From assembly GCA_022266195.1 (NCBI GenBank), contig WHVY01000002.1:6773001-6837000 (forward strand): a DNA stretch of 64,000 nt. Reading direction: 5' to 3'. Of the stretch, positions 11,901 through 22,478 are shown piece after piece. The position numbers and the translations under genes are program-made. Each line of letters begins with the position of its first letter. Position 1 is the stretch's first letter. Source of the stretch: Tetranychus cinnabarinus. Its lineage: Eukaryota > Arthropoda > Arachnida > Trombidiformes > Tetranychidae. The notes under the pieces were generated by a model that saw only the letters and a program-made list of their open reading frames with translations, was not told where the DNA came from and made no database searches.

Positions 11901-13272
11901 ATTGACCCTTGACACTAATTCACATCCAGATGACGTCTTAAGCACTTTTAAAACCAATTGAGATTGTCACTACTGATTAATAAGATTTAGTTATTAAATT
12001 TAACAACTTTTAAATTGTCAGCTGATAAAATAAAATAGCCATCGATTTTTGGCGCCAAGTACGAAATGAAGGCAACAAGTAAAATTATAGTTTTATGTAT
12101 ATATTAAGTGTTTGACTCTCGTTTCTGCTCTGAATTAGAACTGAATCAGGTAAATATTCAAATCAACATTTCAGTAATTTTATGATTGAGCAAATTTATA
12201 TTTCATTCGATGAAAAAACGAGAACTTAACTGGACTGAGGGACTGCTTAAAAATCTAGTCGTGTTGGATGTTGAGTTTGTAAGCGAAGATTACAAGTGTT
12301 ATTTTTTAACTTATTTTTGTTTTGATTAATTAACAAGTTAATTTCTTTTTCTTTTTATTATTAGGAAGTCGTGAAAAGGCTTACATATATGCCATTTCAG
12401 CGGCCGGACTATCTTACACAGTGACTAAAGCCTGTAGCCAGAGTTTGCTGGCCAATTGTAGCTGTGACAATGGAATACGCAGTAAAACAACAAAAGGAAA
12501 ATGGAATTGGGGTGGCTGTTCCGATGATATTCAATATGGTTCCTTATTTAGTCGATCGTTTCTTGATTCACTTGAGGATAACTCAACTGCTGATGGATTG
12601 ATGAATCTTCATAACAATGAGGCTGGAAGATCGGTAATAACCAAGCCTCTTTGGCTCTTTCAAACAACATTTGCTGTATTTAATATATCATATTAACATT
12701 TCGCTATCTTGTTTATTATCCACAGATACTTAAATCGAAAATGGAAAGAGTTTGTAAATGCCATGGAGTATCTGGCTCCTGTACTATGAGAGTTTGCTGG
12801 AGGAAATTAGGATCTTTCCGAGGTATTGGCGATGAATTGATGAAACGATTCGATGGTGCAACAAAGGTACGCCTTGTTGCGAGGAAAACAAAACCAAGAC
12901 TAAAGCCAATTACAAAAGAAATAAAGAAACCAAGTAGACGAGATTTGGTTTTTCTTGAACCATCACTAAATTACTGTGAACGAAATGAAACGTAAGAACA
13001 AATTGATTGAACTATTACTGAAATTTCTTTGCTATTCTTTTACTAATTTATCATTATATTTTATCTTTAGGCTTAAGATTCTCGGAACGCAAGGTCGAAG
13101 ATGCAATGCTACAAGCTTGGATACTGACTCTTGCAAGTTACTCTGTTGTGGTCGTGGATATCATACCATGGTTCGTAGTGTTCAAGACAAGTGTAATTGC
13201 AAATTCATTTGGTGCTGCCGGGTTGACTGTCAAAAGTGTATGGTCCAAAAAGAGGAGCATTTTTGTAATTAA
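2978..13272 (+). CDS. Wnt family secreted ligand, Wnt16-like (five coding exons)
   Basis: Exons with matching phases and GT-AG borders: 2978-3051, 10581-10837, 12365-12633, 12726-12991, 13071-13272. They join to 1068 nt, 355 aa, the usual Wnt length. Exon 1 encodes a hydrophobic signal peptide (about residues 1-20) and ends inside the second Trp of a Trp-Trp-Ser-Leu-Gly motif. The mature protein has all 24 conserved cysteines, the ECQ.QF...RWNC block, MNLHNNEAGR, and CKCHGVSGSC at residues 210-219, with the acylated serine expected at 216. It ends CCGRGYHT...KFIWCC...C..C...HFC. The GCSDDIQYG and KFIWCC segments point to Wnt16, with Wnt4 or Wnt7 as alternatives. Several N-glycosylation sequons are present. 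Wnts are lipid-modified, secreted and bind Frizzled. Intron 1 is 7.5 kb. Intron 2 contains an antisense gene at 11164-11550. The exon 1 assignment rests on phase, signal peptide and the restored Trp. Confidence 0.95.
3052..10580 (+). other. Wnt intron 1, large, with no confident gene
   Basis: The intron opens with GTAAGT and ends CCTTTTCCAG. I found no protein-coding gene in these 7.5 kb. It is A+T rich, with scattered short open frames that lack coding features. A weak pair of minus-strand exon-like segments (about 9745-9791 and 9612-9671, described in the findings) is the only coding-like signal. A long first intron in a developmental ligand gene is a natural place for enhancers, but no specific element can be named. 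Confidence 0.7.
11164..11550 (-). CDS. HP1-like chromo-shadow-domain-only protein, nested in Wnt intron 2
   Basis: This is an intact intronless frame of 128 aa. The two first ATGs are adjacent, at 11550 and 11547. Residues about 17-74 fit a chromo shadow domain: a start like IGDFDIEEIL, a central strand with KLRGGQKTMIP, and CPHLVIEFYQSKL at residues 59-71, matching CPQVVISFYEERL of HP1 proteins. The dimer and PxVxL-pocket positions Ile64, Tyr67 and Leu71 are kept, while the tryptophan two residues after the Leu in HP1 is Phe73. No chromodomain precedes it. The tail has a basic nuclear-localisation-like patch (KKMKRQQARK) and ends in an acidic serine cluster (SEESSSSDD) that would suit casein kinase 2. 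By homology it would act in the nucleus as a dimerising heterochromatin adaptor. The gene lies antisense in Wnt intron 2 (10838-12364). The single-exon form suggests a retrocopy. Confidence 0.75.
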   Translation of the reverse strand: MMSAEFVVPFPDHISHPIGDFDIEEILSIATINGRLIHYVKLRGGQKTMIPSSLTNVLCPHLVIEFYQSKLFFVNIFNNKQKPAKKMKRQQARKSTTVKFSMCPSPPPKTVRIVEHANLSEESSSSDD

Positions 13273-13982
13273 AGCCCCAATCTCTACGCATAATGGACAA
13301 TCGGATGGTTAAAGACTACGGAAATGTTTCGATAATCTTTTTTTATTCGCAAAATTTTTCATTGCTCACTAGATTTTGTTGACTTCACCTTTATAATTTA
13401 GACTGATCTAAGATCCATTTATTTATATCAGCATAGAATATCAAATCATCCATTATCTTCTTATTTCTTTCCTCTTCTCAATTTGTGTTTTTTTTTCAAG
13501 AACAGGAAGAAAATTCTCATAATCTTTTTACTCATTCAAACCATAATAAGATCTCTCAACAAAACGATTATATAATTATAAATATGTATGTATAAAAGCA
13601 AACTTTTTATCAAAAAATTGTCAATTTAGGTCGTCTCAACGTTTTACTCTCGATTTACATTGGCAATTGATTTAATCTCAACAATAATTGAACAGCCCTC
13701 TTTGTTGTGCATTGTTTCAATCAAACAATAGAGGCAAATATTTAAATTAATCAATTTCAACCATCAAGATTATTTGTGATGCTTTAAACCCATTAAATTT
13801 ATCTTGAACCAATTAAATGAAAATGAACAAGTCTTGAATATTTGGTATGAAAAAAGGATAATTATGGAACTAGAATACCATCATGAACAGTCTTCCATTT
13901 AATACAAAAACTATGCCGACTAAATGTACAACTGATTGTCGGAAAAAGCTAATCAGAAACATAATATTGAAAAGTCATTTAT
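13273..13982. other. Convergent intergenic region, Wnt and first pseudo-ADAM gene
   Basis: This 0.7 kb holds the 3' ends of two genes transcribed toward each other. I see no further coding sequence. From about 13880 the sequence resembles the region downstream of the second pseudo-ADAM copy (about 16275-16390), so the duplicated unit starts near here. Confidence 0.6.
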
Positions 13983-15923
13983 TTATTTGAAACTATTGCG
14001 TTCCAAATCATCCTTTTGTGCTTTATTTTGTGCTTTATTTTTAAGCAATGATTTACTTGATACTGTTTTTGGGTTGATCAAGCTAGCTTTGCCGACAGAC
14101 TTGGAACTTGAACTTTTTTTCGGTTGAATACTCTTAGCTAAATCAACTGGCAATTTACTTTTAGTAACCTTAGTGCTCGAAATTGTTTTTGATATCAAAC
14201 TCTCTTTGCTCGAAGCATTTATTTTCGATTTTGAGCGTTCCTTTGAAGTAATGCTTCTTGGTTTCAATCTTTCTTTGCTAGTTACACTTATTTTGGATTG
14301 GGATCGATCCTTTGAAGCAATCTTTGATGCCAATCTTTCAAAGCTCATAGCATCCGTTGTTGATTGTAATCGATCTACTGAAATAATATTTTTTGCTGTA
14401 AAACTCTCTTTGCTTACAGCATTTATTTTCGATTGTGAGCGATCACTTGAAACAATCTCCTTGATACCCAATTCAAGTTTGGATTTTGATGGATCACGTA
14501 ACGTTGTTTCAGCTATTGTACTGGTTAAGCCCCAATCCTTAAGTTTAGCTTGATTCGGAATATTTAATTCTGTCTTGGATCCTCCATGTGGAATTCCAAT
14601 GCCCGAATTTCGAGATTCAAGATTATTTCGGCGTTTAAAATAAAAAAAGAGGATCAAACTTAAAGCAAAAACAATAGAAGCAATAATTACAGCTGATACA
14701 GTTAGGATGAAGAAACGATTGGTTCCACCCCTGGCTTTTTGTCTCTGTAAAAATAAAATAAAATGAAAATAAAAATGAAAGATTATATTCCAATGAACAA
14801 TAAAAGGTGAAAGTATCACAATGTTGTGGTGAAAATTTGAAATCATTAAAAGATAGAAATCGAAACCATTTTCACAAGATTAATTTATCATTCAAAAGGA
14901 ATTAATTGAATATGGCAAAACCAGGAAGATGTTAAGAGCGTTATTAGCGATTTTTCACAATTTTCATCCCAACGTATTACATACTAAACTACAATTGGTG
15001 TCACATTTAGAGCCACATTCTAATGGGTGTAAACAGTCACAGCTTTCAGTATTTTCGATGATTCCATTTCCACAAACTGGAACAAAAACATCTTCAGGAG
15101 GCTTTTTGATACAAACGGGTTCGTGTATCTGTAAGCTAGTAACTATACATTGAATTTGTTCCTGTGAAAGATTTTTAACAGGATATTCCTCAAGTACAAG
15201 GCATGCACCAGAACCACAAGGCCCATAACAGCCCTCAATAAGCTGTACAATCTCATGGAATAGTATGTCATTCAAATCTTTTCCATTATTATCTGGCTTC
15301 AAGTCATAATCCCAATACACAATAGGTACAGAACATATATCAGTTAGAATAGGTACCAAGGATTCACGTTTATTGTTGAAAACAAAAACCACGATTATGG
15401 CATCAAAAATGAGACTCTTCAGGATATCGTCCAACTTAGCATCGATGCCAGCACGAAAATTTTCCTCTGAAACCTGTGACCAATTGGATGGTAAAGGTGG
15501 GACATAAGCCATACCAGCAATGTAGGAAAGAGTTTTAATTTTACTTAAAAAACGGTTAATTATGCGAATGTGAGGATGTAAAAAGTCTATTGCTCTTGAA
15601 CTATTTAAAGGTGTCTCGATAATGAAATAAAGTCCAAAAAAGTAGCTTATCCCAGGAGCTGATACTTCACGTACTACAGCAGTTGTAATTGGTACTCCAA
15701 CATCAATCTGGTCGAACCAGATTTTTACATAAGTCTCGTTGATACTCATAGACTGTAGTTGTTCTGGTAATGCATCTTGTATCTTGTCGGTGGGTTGTTG
15801 TTCTGGTAATATCTTGTCAGCCACATCGTTAAATAAATCATCTGGTGTCTCTAAAGTACCAACAATACTTGCTAGTATGGAGTGATACAGTAAAAAATAG
15901 ATTATCTCATAAATTATTATCAT
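13983..15923 (-). CDS. ADAM/reprolysin-like pseudo-protease, type I membrane protein, copy 1
   Basis: Two exons, 15923-14985 and 14744-13983, join in phase 0 (donor GTATGT, acceptor TTTTTACAG) into 566 aa. The first in-frame ATG at 15923 starts a signal peptide (about residues 1-22). Residues about 60-270 follow a reprolysin metalloprotease layout, but the zinc site is reduced to HEIVQLIEG at residue 223: the first His-Glu remains and the second and third zinc histidines are gone, so activity is unlikely. A disintegrin-like start, VCGNGIIE...CDC...CGSKCD..C, at about 283-313 is cut off by the splice into exon 2. A membrane segment (about 324-349) and a basic cytoplasmic tail follow. The tail contains four Ser/Lys/Glu-rich repeats of about 23 aa (about 412-503). 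The role is inferred as a cell-surface adhesion or decoy molecule. A tandem paralogue lies at 16391-18130. Confidence 0.85.
14175..14450 (-). repeat. Four coding tandem repeats (about 69 bp each) in the copy 1 tail
   Basis: The cytoplasmic tail repeats a unit of 22-23 residues four times. Each unit has the pattern SxDRSQSKI...SKESL/RL...K. On the plus strand the repeats are visible as recurring GATCG(A/T)TCC-like and CTTTGCT segments. The second copy of the gene keeps only one recognisable unit, so the array expanded or contracted after duplication. Confidence 0.75.
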
Positions 15924-16390
15924 GTATAAAAAAGTATTGGATTGGCACTGAATTAAAGCTTGACTTGTTTCTCTGGTAATCCAATTCCATAAACCTAAAT
16001 TTAGGTCATAAATAATTTTTGTCAACTAAACAATCAGCATAGATAGTCATTCAATAAGACTATTTTTAAGAAAGTTAATCGATACTCTCCAGAAAACAGT
16101 TGACAATTATTATAGAACCAAGGATGATAAATTTAAAAATCAGATGAGACGAAAAGAATAATAAACAGATTAACTTTTCAATCAAAAGCATTGCGATTCT
16201 TAGTTGTTAAATGATTATTCAATGTCCAACTGAAAATTACTTTTTAGAGTCAAAGTTCCCGCTGTTTTAATGGTCTCATCATAAACAGCCTTCGATTTAA
16301 TATAAAGACTATGCCGAGCAAATAAATGTACAACTGTCTGTTTAGAAAAGCTGAGAAAAAACATAATATTGAAAAGTCTTAATTTATGTA

Positions 16391-18130
16391 TTATTTGAAG
16401 CTAATACGTTTCAAATCGTTCTTTTGTGTTTTACTTTTAGCCAATGATTTACTTGATACTGTTTTTGGGCTGATCGATCTAGCTTTGCCGACAGACTTGC
16501 CAACAGACTTGCCGACAGACTTGGCGATAGATCTTAGAGTTTCCTGCAGCTGAATACTCTTAGATAAATCAACCATTGATTTATTTTTTGAAATCTTGGT
16601 ACTAAAAATTGTTTTCGGTATGAATATTTCTTTGCTCAATACACTTGTTTGCGATATTGAGCTAGCTTTTGAAGAAATCCTTCTAGCACCCAAATCAAAC
16701 TTGGATTTTGATGGATTATACATTGTTACTTCGCCTACTGTACAGGTTAAGGTCCAATCTTTAAGTTTACATTGAACGGGAATATTGAATTCGGTCTTGG
16801 ATCCTACATGTGGGATTGAGATGACCGAAGATTGCGATTTAACACCATTTCCTTGTTTAAAATGTAAATAGATGAATGTACTTAAAGCCAAAATAATAAG
16901 AATAACAATTACAGATGATATGCTTATGATGAAGTATTGACTGGGTCCTCTCCTTGAACTTTTTCTCTGTAAAAAATAAAAAAGACAGATTATATTCTAA
17001 TGAACAATAAAAGGTGAAAGTATCACAATGTTGGGGTAAAAATTTGAAATCATTAAAAGATGGAAATCGAAACCATTTTCACAAGATTAATTTATCATTC
17101 AAAAGGAATTGATTGGATACGTCAAAACCAGGAAGATGTTGTGAGCGATTAGCGTATTAGTATTAGTATTTTTTCATAATTTTCATCCCAACGTGCTACA
17201 TACTAAATTACAATTGGCGTCACATTTAGAGCCACATTCTAATGGGTGTAAACAGTCACAGCTTTCAGAATTTTCGATGATTCCATTTCCACAAACTGGA
17301 ACAAAAACATCTTTGACAGGCTCTTTGGTACAAGAGACTTCGTTTGTTTCAATGCTTTTAGTCATACATTGAATTTCATCCTTTGAAAGATTCGCAGAAG
17401 GTAAAAAAAGTGACTCGCATCCACCATCTTTACAGGGCTCCGCACATGCACCAAGAATAATTAAAATCTCTAGGACTAGCAAATTGTCCAGTTGATTTTC
17501 AGCGGGATTCAAGGCATAATCCCAATACATAATAGCTCCAGTGCATACTTCAGTTCCAACAGCCGCCAAGGACTCAGGTTTATTGATAAAAACAAAAACC
17601 GCTAAGACGGCACGAAAAATGTGATTCTTCATCATATCTTCCAACTTAGAGGCGATTCCAGCACGAAAATTTGTCTCTGAAATATCATACAAATACGGTG
17701 GTAATGGGGGGACATGAGCAACGCCAGCAATGTAGGTAAGAGTCTTAAATTTACTTAAAAAACGGTTCATTATGCGAATGTGAGGATGTAAAAAGTTTAT
17801 CACTCTTGAACTATTTAAAGGTGTCTCGATAATGAAATAAAGTCCAATGTAGTATTTTATCCCAGGAGCTGATACTTCACGTACTACAGCAGTTGTATTT
17901 GATGCTCCAACATCAATCTGGTCGAACCAGATTTTTACATAGGTCTCGTTATCCATGGACTGTAGTTGTTCTGGTAATACATGTTGTATCTTGTCGGTGG
18001 GTTGTTGTTCTGGTAATATCTTGTTAGCCACATCGTTAAATAAATCATCTGGTGTGTCTAAAGTATCAACAATACTTGCTAGTATGGAATGATACAGTAA
18101 AAAATAGATTATCTCATAAATTATTACCAT
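16391..18130 (-). CDS. ADAM/reprolysin-like pseudo-protease, type I membrane protein, copy 2
   Basis: Two exons, 18130-17204 and 16966-16391, with the same donor (GTATGT), acceptor and phase as copy 1, give 500 aa. The signal peptide is almost identical to copy 1. In the protease-like region even the remaining catalytic His is lost: LVLEILIILG stands where the zinc-binding helix should be. The disintegrin-like stub VCGNGIIE...CDC...CGSKCD..C is strongly conserved with copy 1. The stretch between protease remnant and stub is much more diverged, including the cysteine-rich loop. The tail is shorter, with one repeat unit instead of four, but it has a triple SVGK expansion where copy 1 has one. 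The protein is probably non-enzymatic and membrane-anchored. Conservation of signal, stub and splice sites in both copies argues that each is a functional gene rather than a pseudogene. Confidence 0.85.
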
Positions 18131-19250
18131 GAATAAAAAATTATCTGATTGGCACTGAATAAAATTGTAACTTTGATTCTTTGGTAACACAAATCCATCA
18201 ACATTAAAATTCAGGTCATAAAATATTTTCGTCAACTAAACAATTAGCATAGATAGTCTTTTAAGAAAGGTAAACAATACTCTCCACAAAACGGTTGACA
18301 CTGCACAATAGTTATAGAGACAAGGATGATATATTTTTAAAATCAGATGTGATGAAAAGAATAATAAACAGATTAACCTTTAAATTAAAAGTATTTTGAT
18401 TCTTTTTTTTGTTAAATTATAGATCAATCTCCAGCTGGAAATTACTTTTTACAATCAAAGTTCCCGCTGTTTTAATGGGTTACCAGCTCGTCTAATAACC
18501 AAAGCGTAAAAGGCTATCACAATAACTGTTTAACTCTGAAGTCACCCAAGAGATGGTGAAATAGCCTCTTGTTATGAAATGACATTTGATATTTACTTCT
18601 GACATTACGTCAATAGTTATTAACCTTCATTTATAGCCTTTGTGATATCAATACAATTAGTAATTTGGTTAACAAAATTACGGACAACAATTATTATGAC
18701 TAAATTTAGATTAATCCTGTTCAAATAATATCGTTTAATTATCTCATCGTCTGTACCAGCAAACGATCAAGAAAAGGTATGTATATTGAATCGAGGTAAT
18801 CTATTGCAATTAATTACCACTTTTTAGCTATTATATGATTACTGATTGCTGATCTAATTTATGTAATCAATGGATGGTTGCTTTATTAAACTAATTAGCC
18901 CTGTTTACATAGAAACATGAAGACACGATTACCATGCCAATCTTGTTTTCACAAACCAAACTCAGAAACCTTTTGAAAGCTTATCAGATTGATGTAACCA
19001 GTCAAACAATCAATCAATCAATCAAATCAACCATTAACCTTACCATTTGATCAGTCAAGAATCATGTCCATCATGTATTGACTTATTCGGTGATTCAATC
19101 ATTGAACAAATTAACATTAATTCTTTGTTTTCACATGAAAAATTCTAGCTAATTTCAGTGCATGCTTAGATTTCCTTCATTCTAGTTCATAATTTTTTCT
19201 CAGTTTTATCTTTGAATTAGCAGTTGAAATAAATTCATTGTTTCTCCACC

Positions 19251-22200
19251 ATGAATAGGCTTAAATTACTTTCAATTTTTCCTATCATTCTATTACCTCT
19301 TGCTGTGAGTCACAATTCCTAATAAATTTCTTTTCTAGTCAATTTTTCCTTTTACATTAATCACTTTTTTTCTTTCATCTTTTTTCCAGAATTGTAAACT
19401 TATCAATGAATATTACATCCGAACGTTTCCTGAAGACATATCAATTAACTTTCCCGAAGGTCGAGTCTTGAGTTGCCTTTCAAACTGTCCAGATAAGGGC
19501 TGCAATTGTTTCAGGTAAATAACCATATGCACCGAAAATTGAATCCTTTTGTTTCTTTGTCTCATTCATTTTCCCTTTTTTCATTTTCTCCCCAATCAGG
19601 ATATCGAAAGATACCAGCGATACAAATTGTGAATATGAAATAGCTGATGTGTCAAACAATGACAAATTCATTTACTATGCTCTGGTAAGTGAAAAATGGT
19701 TGAAACCAATAAACAACAAAGAATTGGAAAAGTATTGACTCAAGTAATTCTGTAGGCTGGTAAAGAGTTAATAGGAAACAATCGGAAAATATATCAACCC
19801 ATAAGCAGTCTTAAAGTGAATCTTGAATCTTAGCTCTATAACAATTCATACACTTTGACCTTATCAAAAATAATTTTCCTGATAAATTACGTTCTACTAG
19901 ATTATTACAGCATTTCCAATTGCATCCTACACGAGTTACTTTTTTCCTCATTAGCTGAATAGCTAACGATTAAAAGTCTCTCTTGTTATAATTTTTCTAA
20001 TTATTTACCGGGCTTGACATTTTAGATCCATATTTATATAATTATTAAACAATCTTCCCCACATTTAACTCTTTACTAAGAAGCTTGATATCAAATTAAC
20101 CAAGTTAATTAGTAATTATGTATGGAAAATCTGATAAATATTGCAATGTAATTTCATTTGTTAATGAATTCCTTTCTTTTCTTGTCCCAATCTATTACAG
20201 GATAGATATAACTCAACTTTCACCGGAGGTTTGTTGGTCAAAAACGGCTTAAATTGTACATAAACTCTGACCTTGTTTTTGTTTAATCTTGTCCAGGTAA
20301 AAATTTGGTCGATCCAAATAAGATAACCAAAAGTGCTGGAACAAGTGAGACTGAAAGTGCAACTACAACCCATCCATGGATTCAATTTGATTTGACAAAA
20401 GAATACGTCATTACTGGAATACAGATTCGATCAAATAAAGGTAAATAACAACCTTAAAGACTTTCAACTGATATATTTGCTAGTCAACAGTAAAAGTCAT
20501 TTTCAAGCTACAAGTCAAGTGATTCAATTTTTAAAGTCATTTGAAATATTGGGTAAAACAGCACAATATTTAATTAGCCGATTGATCAATTTGTAAAACA
20601 AAAGCAACAGAAGAAAAATTGAATCACTTGAGGAATATAAAGTTGAAATCGTCTATAAGTTAATTACAGTGATATATAGCAGCTCATCAGCAGCGATAAT
20701 TACCCTTTCCTTTCTATTATTATGTTACACCAACTACAGTTTATCATTCTCAATGACAACTTTTAACACTTAATCTTTCTTTTTTTCCCCTTTTTTCCAT
20801 TCATTTTAATCATCCCAGGTAACATGAAGTAGATAACATCAAGAAATTGAAAGAATTGCCAAATGCATTATTCCACCTTCCTTGAAGCTTCCATTTGGTT
20901 AACTCCTTTTTATACCTTTTTCATTTCTCAATCTGTTGATGGCGATGATGATACAATGATGATGTTAATGGTAATATTTTCCCCCCAGATGATGAGCTTC
21001 TTGAACAGATAATGAATGCAAAATTTGAAAAGAAATAAACGAAACGCATTAGATAGCCCTGAACAACTAGTTCCGAAGAGTTTCCAACTGAACAACTGAA
21101 TTCACGGCTTATGGACGATTCAAGGTTATCAGCTAATTTAAAGTTTCGTTTTTTTACATATTCATATGAGGAAAACTATGATAATGGGTTATTCTTGTAT
21201 CATGTATCTTCATAAGAATATCTTCTTCCAATATCAAGGATGAAATTATTCAAAGCCTCCACCTTTATCATCATCATCATCATCATTGTTTCTCAACTTT
21301 ACATATCTTCTGTCTCCATTGTATTATGTAAATTAATACCTCTCTTTAACCCTCTCCATTCATTTCCATACATTTAATTGTCTCTTTAAAATTGCATTGA
21401 TTTGAAATGGGCAACAAATTGACCATCAAACCCTACTAAAGGTTGATTTTAATTTCAAACTAATCTTTTGTTTTTTGTTTATTCTCAACCAGAATGGGCT
21501 TTCAGTGAGATCAGAGTTGGTAAACAGTCAATTACTGAAGCATTTAATACGCAACCTTTTGAAGGTAATCCATTATGTGCAAAGAAAGAGTTGAGTAAAC
21601 GCAATTTCAATGGCAATGATTTGATTCCTTGTAAAGTAAGTGTTACATTGTACCTGACTTAATGTTTCACTAACCAACTAATGGACCAAGTTGAGCAAAG
21701 TTGCGAATCAACCTTGAAAAAATTTCAATTTGAAATATTTCTAACCCTTTCCAACTGATTACAAATGAAAGCAAATTGTCAATACAAGAATGTATCAACA
21801 ATTTTCCAATATTACAAAAATTCAACTCTCATATTGATTACGTAGTTTCCATGTTGCTGTTATATTGGTAAAGCACTCATGAAATATGACAACTTTTTTG
21901 TTTGACTGTATCAAATACCAATCTAGTTGAAGCCAGGATGAAATTTTATCAAGGTTAATTCAACCCACAGTTGATTCAGATTTTAATTTTTTTCCTTCTC
22001 TTGCTGGTTAATTCATTTAATTTACTTTTTCCTCTCTTTTTCTCTGTCATGAGAGAACTATCATGTAAAGTACATTACATGATATTTAGTTAACCCTTGA
22101 AGCTAAATTTATCACGCAAATAATCAATTTAGTGTCAGAGAGAAAAAAAATGTTTTTCAATCAAGTTTAGCTCATCTTGATGTTAACTTTGATTCAACTC

Positions 22201-22478
22201 ACAGTTTACTGCAATTGAAACTTTCACCATTGGTTGACGATAAAAACCAAGTGTTTATTTTTTTAAGCAATTTTACTTTTGTTAATTTATTTTCTACATG
22301 ATAATAATCATTAAGTAAATACAGATAATCATGAGTCAAACAATTATACTGATTTTGATTTTCTATTTTTTCCCATTAGCCGTGCCCACTAGCTGGACGT
22401 TATGTGGTTATTCAAAAGCATCCTTCTCGAAATGATTACCAATTATCATCAGATGCCATTCAAATATTTGGATTTTAA
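19251..22478 (+). CDS. Secreted protein with PAN/apple-like and F-type-lectin-like domains (seven exons)
   Basis: Exons: 19251-19304, 19390-19514, 19600-19684, 20201-20228, 20297-20440, 21493-21635, 22380-22478. All have GT-AG borders and compatible phases and total 678 nt, 225 aa. Exon 1 alone encodes the signal peptide (18 residues). Residues about 19-90 contain closely spaced cysteines (CLSNC...GCNCF...NCEYE) like a PAN/apple domain. Residues about 90-225 match a galactose-binding fold of the F-type lectin/tachylectin-4 kind: HPWIQFDL, ITGIQIRS, FSEIRVG, NPLCAK, CPLAGRYVVIQ, and a final AIQIFGF strand. The Arg-x-Asp fucose-binding motif of F-type lectins is not evident (RSNKEW at that place), so sugar specificity is uncertain. 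Exon 4 is a 28-nt microexon. Expected role: extracellular recognition, possibly immunity or development. An AATAAA at 22752-22757 may end the transcript. Confidence 0.85.

Larger units (their letters stand above)
13880..18478 (-). repeat. Tandem gene duplication, two units of about 2.2-2.4 kb
   Basis: Two head-to-tail units each contain one pseudo-ADAM gene, its intron and flanks. The intron sequences and the regions 5' of each gene are also alike. A shared sequence (CAAAGTTCCCGCTG and its flank) recurs at about 16250-16272 and 18457-18478, marking the upstream boundary of each unit. The units run from about 13880 to 16272 and from 16272 to 18478. Confidence 0.85.

Noticed and set aside
20999..21040. 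Possible extra exon of the lectin-like gene after a CCCCCCAG acceptor
   Set aside because: It runs into a stop within about 15 codons, while the exon at 21493 continues the fold in the right phase.
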